The position numbers and the translations under genes were made by a program. A model generated the notes under the pieces. It made no database searches and was not told the DNA's origin. It was given only the letters and a program-made list of their open reading frames with translations. A stretch of DNA of 64,000 bases from Haemonchus contortus (lineage: Eukaryota > Nematoda > Chromadorea > Rhabditida > Trichostrongylidae). Below, in pieces: positions 58,011 to 64,000 of this stretch (positions are counted from its first letter, which is position 1; every line of letters begins with the position of its first letter). The DNA lies in the NCBI GenBank assembly GCA_000469685.2, contig LS997567.1:5783374-5847373 (forward strand), given 5' to 3'.

Positions 58011-59890
58011 TCACTTCTCCCCATCACATTCTGCTTTCAATCATCTGTCAGTAAAGGCATCGATGATTCCGGTAAGTTCAAAATCTAAACAGCTTATCGA
58101 TTGGTTCGTAGTAAGAACAACTGTCGAGAAAGATCTGTAAACAAAACGCTCCGCTATAGCTCAGTGGTATTACCTGGTATCAATGGCGTTGTCAGGCAGG
58201 AAATACCAAGTGTCACGGAACGACTGCCCTGCAGCCACTAGGACGTATGCACCTCTCGACATCAACTGAGATGGCTCCGTAATTTTACGCTGCGACCTGT
58301 AGATGAGGGAGTCGGTATTTGTGTCCAATTGTAATTACTTCGCACCTTCCTCGCTCTCCTTCGCACCTTCCTCGCCCAGCCACTCACCCGCCTGAGGGGT
58401 GACCTCCCTTAATTGGATAGCTGGTGACCTCTCTGCTAGACAACTAGCCTAACGTCTAACAATATCGATTGTGTGAGTGAGAAACTACGATACATTTAAA
58501 GCATGAGAAATAAAATAAAGCAAAACAAAATATATGAAACGCATAAACAAAAAAAAACAAAAGAAGGTGTGGAGGCTAAAATAAACATTGGAAATATCAT
58601 CAAAAAAGGGGAAAAGAATTCATCGCATTGTGTAAGGATTCAGCATTCATTCTCACAAGACGCCTGTAGGCAAACTAGTTAACAGGGTGACCTTTCACAC
58701 TTTTTTTAACACCCTGTATCGCTTTGTTTGGACACCGCCAGTATGTCATTCGAAGGTATTTCAACATGTGGATCAAAGCATCGTAAATCACCTCTGTACT
58801 GTGTTTGTCATCGCATGAGCACAATGTCTGACTTGTACTACTCCGAATTAGACCGCAGTACCTTCTACGGCTTCAACTTGGGAATACCTGCTCCTTCTTA
58901 TTTTTCCGAATCCCTATATTCAGCTAGTGCTGTAGCTGTTTCCTCGAGTGCTGTAGCTTCGAATTCCTTTTATTTACCCTCAGCACCCGCAAGCAATGTG
59001 AACTCTGTAAACCAAAACCTTACGTTTTCCGAGACCTAGAGGCGGAAGGAGGGCAGAGAAGGCAGAGAAAAGATAGCAGAAGAAACAAGGCTGTAGGTGC
59101 TTTTGTGCAGCACACAGCAAACATGCATTGCTCTTTATTGCTTTTGCAGTTTCGAAGAGATATACCGGAATGGACCAAGTGACCAGGAAATAGAGCATTT
59201 CTGTAGGAAAATGTCTAGATACGTCACCGATAAGTCTACATAGTTCCAATATTGCATGAAGATTTTGAATCCTTACATTGTCGTGTCCTTACCGCATATT
59301 ATTTCGAAATGTATAATAATAATATTATTATTATTATTATTAATATTAATAGTAAAGAGTTCAAATCATAAAATCGATATCAGTACACTGAGACTGCCCG
59401 AGAGGTCACTAGCCAACCAATTAAGGGAGGTCACTCCACAGGCGAGTGAGGGGCTGGGCGAGGAAGGTGCGAAGGATGGGCGAGGAAGGTGCGAAGTAAT
59501 TACAATTGGACACAAATACCGACTCCCTCATCTACAGGTCGCAGTGGGTTGCGCCAGGCGCCAAGTGGGCGGGGTGACCTAATTTCGACGGACGCGCGGA
59601 ACGGACGTTCCTCACTTCTCCCCATCACATTCTGTTTTCAATCATCTGTCAGTAAAGGCATCGATGATTCCGGTAAGTTCAAAATCTAAACAGCTCATCG
59701 ATTGGTTCGTAGTAAGAACAACTGTCGAGAAAGATCTGTAAACAAAACGCTCCGCTATAGCTCAGTGGTATTACCTGGTATCAATGGCGTTGTCAGGCAG
59801 GAAATACCAAGTGTCACGGAACGACTGCCCTGCAGCCACTAGGACGTATGCACCTCTCGACATCAACTGAGATGGCTCCGTAATTTTACG
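57928..59890. mobile_element. Composite element: 362-bp direct repeats around a foldback interior
   Basis: Direct repeats 57928-58289 and 59529-59890 are the same length and differ at two positions that I could find. Between them lies 58290-59528, whose ends form inverted arms of about 145 bases (58290-58434 and 59400-59544) starting CTGCGACCTGTAGATGAGGG. Each direct repeat begins CATCTACAGGTCGCAG, the reverse complement of the interior's first 16 bases, and contains an A-box-like TAGCTCAGTGGTA and a donor-like CCGGTAAGTTC. The interior has a 98-codon open frame. It may be an LTR-like non-autonomous element, or a foldback insertion followed by segment duplication. Its nature is unresolved. 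Confidence 0.6.
58743..59039 (+). CDS. Uncharacterised ORF inside the composite element (98 aa)
   Basis: ATG at 58743 and stop at 59037-59039. The product has a Cys/His-containing N-terminal third (CVCHRMSTM near residues 23-31) and a Ser/Ala/Tyr-rich C-terminal half with a low-complexity run (SASAVAVSSSAVASNS). No transposase or other domain is recognised, and no upstream acceptor is obvious. It may be a chance frame; its only support is its position in the middle of an apparently young element. Confidence 0.25.
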   Translation: MSFEGISTCGSKHRKSPLYCVCHRMSTMSDLYYSELDRSTFYGFNLGIPAPSYFSESLYSASAVAVSSSAVASNSFYLPSAPASNVNSVNQNLTFSET

Positions 59891-60164
59891 ACCATCCATG
59901 TCACATAATCTATATCTGATGGATTACTGCGATATTGTTGAAGTTACTGGATAAAGTAAGAAACACTCACTTCATCGGATTCACATTAAATCGGCGTGCA
60001 ATCAATTCGAGCACATAATTCATGCCTTTGGCTAGCTGCTTCTTTTGGAAATGCATATGTTGACATTCCATTCCTTGTCCATTTAAAAACACACTGAAAT
60101 CATCTCATATGGCGTGAATTGAATGTTACTTCTAATCTGTTACTTGACATCATACACAAGTGAA

Positions 60165-60415
60165 GGGCGGAGGTGCAGCGGTAAGGGGTGCACTATGTAT
60201 CATAAACGCGTGGCCCTGGGATCGAGCTCCGGATCGGCACTCGTCCATGCCAGCCAAAAGGTCAGTTAGCTGTCATCAGTTTCGTGTGGGAGGATGTAAG
60301 CCGTGACTCGGGCATCGGCTGGCCATCCCGAGTCATTGTATAGGCCTTAAACGCACTTGAACGCCTCTACGATTCTGAATGAAATTCCGATGTGGGGCGC
60401 ATCCCTCAGGCGGAC
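60165..60415 (+). mobile_element. tRNA-derived SINE, near full length
   Basis: GGAGGTGCAGCGGTAAGG (A box region), CTGGGATCGAGCTCCGG (B box), GTGTGGGAGGATGTAAGC, GGGCATCGGCTGGCC, GAGTCATTGTATAGGCC, TACGATTCTGAATG and TGGGGCGCATCCCTCAGGCG are in order. Confidence 0.75.
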
Positions 60416-60419
60416 TTGA

Positions 60420-61095
60420 TTCCGATGTTTCCGCCCCAAAGCGTGAATATACAGAGCGTATTATAAACGAGTACCGTGTGAAAGGAATTCAATACTGCAG
60501 ACGAATTTCTCCTATAATAAGAATAAAGAGAACTTCAATCAGAAAGCAGAAGCTCTCTGGATGAAAGAGTCGCTGAAAGGCGCATGCATCAATTCTCGTG
60601 TAGACTCGGACATTCGAAGGTGGAGTTGGACAACGCGGCTGTTTTTTTTTTCGATAGCTGTCATGAGCAGTATTGATTGAATCTCTAATGTGATTCCAGC
60701 TCAAGTTATTCACAATGTAAGCTGCATTGAACCTTCTTAGGTAATGAAAATTATGAAGGATACTACGCCAAGACAATACCAAAAGAGCAGTTCTAGTAGC
60801 CCTCATCAGCGTTTTACTCAGTTCCATGGAAAACCTTGTAGTAAATATAATAGTATCTGGCTATTACTGCGCCAGCGTAACTCCGAGCAGCTGTATGGGT
60901 GGTCCACTCTAGTGAGAAATACTCTTCTACATCTACCACCGGGGCGATGAGCTGGTTTTCTTCTTAGTTTAGAGTTGATGAGAGTTCTTTTTTTCAAATG
61001 AATATTCGCCTACTATATAATATAGGCGTCCGGATGAGTCTGGTCCCTGCGGTTGTAAATCACTTCGCTGCTGGATCGAGGAACGTTTAAATATC
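60420..61095. other. Spacer between SINE and dispersed locus copy 2
   Basis: No gene, element end or structured repeat was recognised. The 112-codon minus-strand frame at 60489-60827 has no splice or domain support. Confidence 0.35.
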
Positions 61096-61330
61096 TTCTG
61101 AAAAACAATTATATTTACAAACACAGTACTTAAATCTAAGCATAGTAATCGTCACTGAAACAGCTCAGAGCGATGTTCTTGGGAATCCTCACATTGTAAA
61201 TTGGATAATTAACGATGCATTAAGTAGAGTTACTCGATTGCACCCTTGATTTCTGATTAATACTTTCGAGCTTACTTTGTGATATAATAGCCGCCCGAGT
61301 GTTTGCGACCCCATCACATACCCATATTGT

Positions 61331-62003
61331 TTAAAGGCACGGTTTACGATAAAAATGGTTACTGAATTCTTCCCTCAGGAATACTCAGTGGCCCCCATGG
61401 GTGGTGGAAGGGTCCCTCTCGCTCCCAAAATCTCGACGGTCAGGGCATAGTGGAAGCCTTGTTGCTCTCCTAATTGGTTTTGACTCCCCTCGATCGATGT
61501 CACGTCAGACGAGTGTCGAGGCAATACAGATTGCTATTATTCGTTCCAGGACCCACGCACAATCAGCTAATCGCCGAGTGATGAGGCGGTGTTTTCTCCC
61601 ATTCTTTTTCCTCTGTTTTTCTTTTTGCTGCTGCGATCGCTTATTTAATTTCCTACTCCTTGAGACTGAAAAAGGTGAGCTACTTTTGCTGTTACTAGGG
61701 TTTATTTGTTTACTTACGCTTATAGGTGAATGAAGTTTTGCTTACCGCAGTCTGTTATTCGCACCAGGACCCACACGTACGCAGTGAGACACATTGTGTA
61801 GCACTTCAAACGTCCCACTCTTCCTCTCTTTTGCCGTCTCATTCTAGTCCAGCCCCCTTTTCAAGGATTTATCAAAGCCCTTTTAACTTTCGAAACACCG
61901 ACTCATGCAGTTTCTTCACATTCATCGCACTACTTTCGATCCTGTCTTCCATTTTTCATCAAAATCTGGATTACCCAAAACTATCGTGAACTGTGCCTCT
62001 AAA
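61331..62003 (+). mobile_element. TTAA-type MITE inserted in dispersed locus copy 2
   Basis: Left TTAAAGGCACGGTTTACGAT and right CTATCGTGAACTGTGCCTCT followed by AAA. It is inverted relative to its relative at 45801-46424, sharing GGGACCCTTCTACCACC in reverse and ATTCGTTCCAGGACCCACGC in the same sense. The empty site is seen in copy 1 at about 3556. Confidence 0.7.
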
Positions 62004-62781
62004 AAAAACTTTCGAATTTCGATAAAGTGAAGCCAGTTTGATAGTACTAACGAGTGTTCTAATCGCGTTTGATTCCCGTTTCAAGTCAATCATATATTCG
62101 ATGTTGTACTGTGATCGTCACTTAAAGCGTTTTTGCAGCAGATTGTTAACACGTTAACTATTGAAAAGAATCTGAAGAAGAATGAGTAGCTCCCTATATT
62201 TTCCTTAGTGTTTCTTCCCTTGGTGTTGATACAGGCATATGAAAGTTCACGTATTCCAAGTTTTTCTAGTCGCGAACTTGGGTACGAAACATTTTTTCCA
62301 CCCTTTTTCTAGAAGCATAGTGGACCCACTGTCGATGCCTGGCTAGAGCTTCTTTATCCCTTCGTTTCGAAGCGTCGTTGTCGAAATCAGAAACGAAATC
62401 GTCGTTACGGTAGTCATCGTTCGCGCTGCGAGACCGACTTGTCAAAGTTGATCGGTAACGTGACCGATACCGGTCGTCGTTGGATTGGTAGCCATCGATA
62501 ACCCTCGGGTTTTGGAGACGTTCATCGTCGTCGTCTTCGTAGTATCCTAAAGAAAACAGTTGCTGAGAAATAGTAGAAGTATTCGTTCCACGTTCTTTAG
62601 GGTAATATTCCATTATTTACTACAATTAATAGTTTGCAAACAATATTTAGACTGAAGCAGGACATTTTTCTGTTTTCAGAGGAGACAGTAGGAGTCGAAC
62701 GGTAGAAGTAACTAGACGATAGCCTTGAGTGGAGGACACTAAACTTGAGATAGTCTGAAATGCTCGTTAGATGAAATTAGT

Positions 62782-63287
62782 AGCGGCTTAAATCATCCCC
62801 AGGATCCGCCATGCTTCCATCCAACTCGAGGAAATGGTGACGGTGTGCGGAACATAATATAATATAGTATGATACAGGTGACTATAATATAATGTAATAT
62901 AACTAGAAGAAAATGGCTCGAAAGGCTCAAAGCTTGTCGCGTGTGCATGCGCGGACAGCATTGTAGAGGCTGCACCATTCACAAGAACACCCACGTAGGA
63001 AGTTCAAACAGCATGTCATGACCCATAGCGACAGTGAGGCAATCCGGAACATTTTTGACTTGATGTAGTTAGCTCTTAGCCCAATTGCAGCAACTGAAAT
63101 CTCGTCCGAATACCCCTTTCATACAACTTTCGTCATGGTGATCTCGTACAAACTATATATTCACTATTCTTGCCCTAAAACCGGCGATTTTTCTTGCTTC
63201 CTTCACTCACCTATGCACTATTCAAACCAATACTTCTTGGCTGGAAAAGGGTACCTCAAAACTATCGTGAGCTGAGCCGTTAACTAG
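62782..63287 (+). mobile_element. AGGCAC-type MITE shared with dispersed locus copy 1
   Basis: The interior (GAGGCTGCACCATTCACAAG, GAAATCTCGTCCGAATACCC) and right end (GGGTACCTCAAAACTATCGT then GAGCTGAGCC) match 4683-5203 at the same relative position, so it was present before the locus was copied. The left end is degraded. Confidence 0.6.
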
Positions 63288-63289
63288 TA

Positions 63290-64000
63290 AAACACATCAC
63301 AAAACTTGGCCCTGTTCCACATTTCGTTATTTTGCTTATCAATACACGTGGTTATGTATTTTATACTTGTGGATGAGTCAATAAATTCATCACTTCTGTT
63401 TTCTTTAACATTCGTCACAAATGCGCTTACTGGTTTTCAAAGCTCAGCGGACAGGGAATTTCGTAGTTTTGACCAAGTTTATTCAGGTGTACGACTTTTG
63501 TATGAAACGATAGATTCCGCGTATTTTCCGACAAATGGTTGATCAAAAACTTTCCCCAATTGTATCCCTCGGATGAGAGGGTCTTGACGTGGAAAAGTGT
63601 ATGTGTGGTAAATAAAAGAGCAGATCGATAGGGATCCTGAAATATAAGGCCATTTTTGGAGTAGTCATGCAATCCAATCCCACAGGGTGTTTCCTTGAAG
63701 AGCTTCTTCGAATACGTGAAAAAATCATACGAATAGAAAATAACTGAAAAATACGTCACGGCTCTTGAAGTGCAGTTGTGAGCTCAAGCCGAAGGAGCTC
63801 TTCTGCTCTCTCGGCAGCTCGCTCCTATGAGAACCAGAACAAGGTCCTACTCAGTCTGGGATGACTAGGCGTCCACACTAATGCAAAAGCTTCATTTTTC
63901 AGATGTCTATGACGGAATGGTTCGCTTTTACCTACTGCAACGTGTGGAATACAAGTAAACAGTAAGAGTTTGGTCGTTTCTTTACAAAGGTACTCTACAC
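63290..64000. other. Window end, no supported gene
   Basis: The 78-codon plus frame at 63306-63542 and the 110-codon minus frame at 63427-63759 overlap each other and lack splice or domain support. A gene continuing beyond the window cannot be excluded. Confidence 0.3.

Larger units (their letters stand above)
61100..63287 (-). repeat. Dispersed locus copy 2, with intact short ORF and nested MITEs
   Basis: Matches 3325-5203, with an extra MITE at 61331-62003 that copy 1 lacks, and without the MITE found at 4091 in copy 1. The minus-strand frame 62613-62266 is uninterrupted (115 codons): MEYYPKERG start, an acidic YYEDDDDERLQ stretch, an Arg/Ser/Asp-rich middle and an end MFRTQVRD. A TTTCTTTAG before YYED could be a splice acceptor. 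The function is not recognised; it may be a gene relic spread by duplication. Confidence 0.6.

Overview
The window reads as genomic DNA of a nematode, probably a clade V/strongylid-type worm. Introns use GT-donors with TTTCAG or TTTTAG acceptors, introns are long and full of repeats, and one gene encodes a globin of the type expanded in nematodes. The species assignment is inference. No rRNA, intact tRNA, CRISPR array or bacterial-type operon was seen.

Three multi-exon genes can be assembled by hand with every splice phase closing. (1) 7118-11046, plus strand, 6 exons: a 240-residue secreted, histidine-rich protein of no family I recognise, with a TATA box and a poly(A) signal. (2) 24536-37525, plus strand, 7 exons: a 349-residue globin with N- and C-terminal extensions. 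(3) 43230-54222, minus strand, 11 exons: a 426-residue secreted protein with two MAM domains. Together these exons cover about 3.05 kb, roughly 5 percent of the window. Weaker exon-like pieces lie at 18.3, 23.9, 31.2, 39.5, 41.2, 41.9 and 57.3 kb.

The rest is intron and intergenic DNA built largely from small repeats. There is a tRNA-derived SINE family (at least ten copies, both strands). There is a TTAA-flanked MITE family with AGGCAC...GTGCCT ends, several copies nested. At least four foldback families are present, and an RTE-like retrotransposon fragment sits in a MAM-gene intron. A dispersed 1.9-2.2 kb locus occurs twice (3.3-5.2 and 61.1-63.3 kb), and each copy carries a MITE the other lacks.

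The most unusual structure is at 57.9-59.9 kb: two 362-bp direct repeats differing at two positions flank a 1.24-kb interior bounded by 145-bp inverted arms and holding a 98-codon ORF. The three genes do not form an obvious pathway; two encode secreted proteins and one an intracellular, possibly membrane-attached, haem protein.
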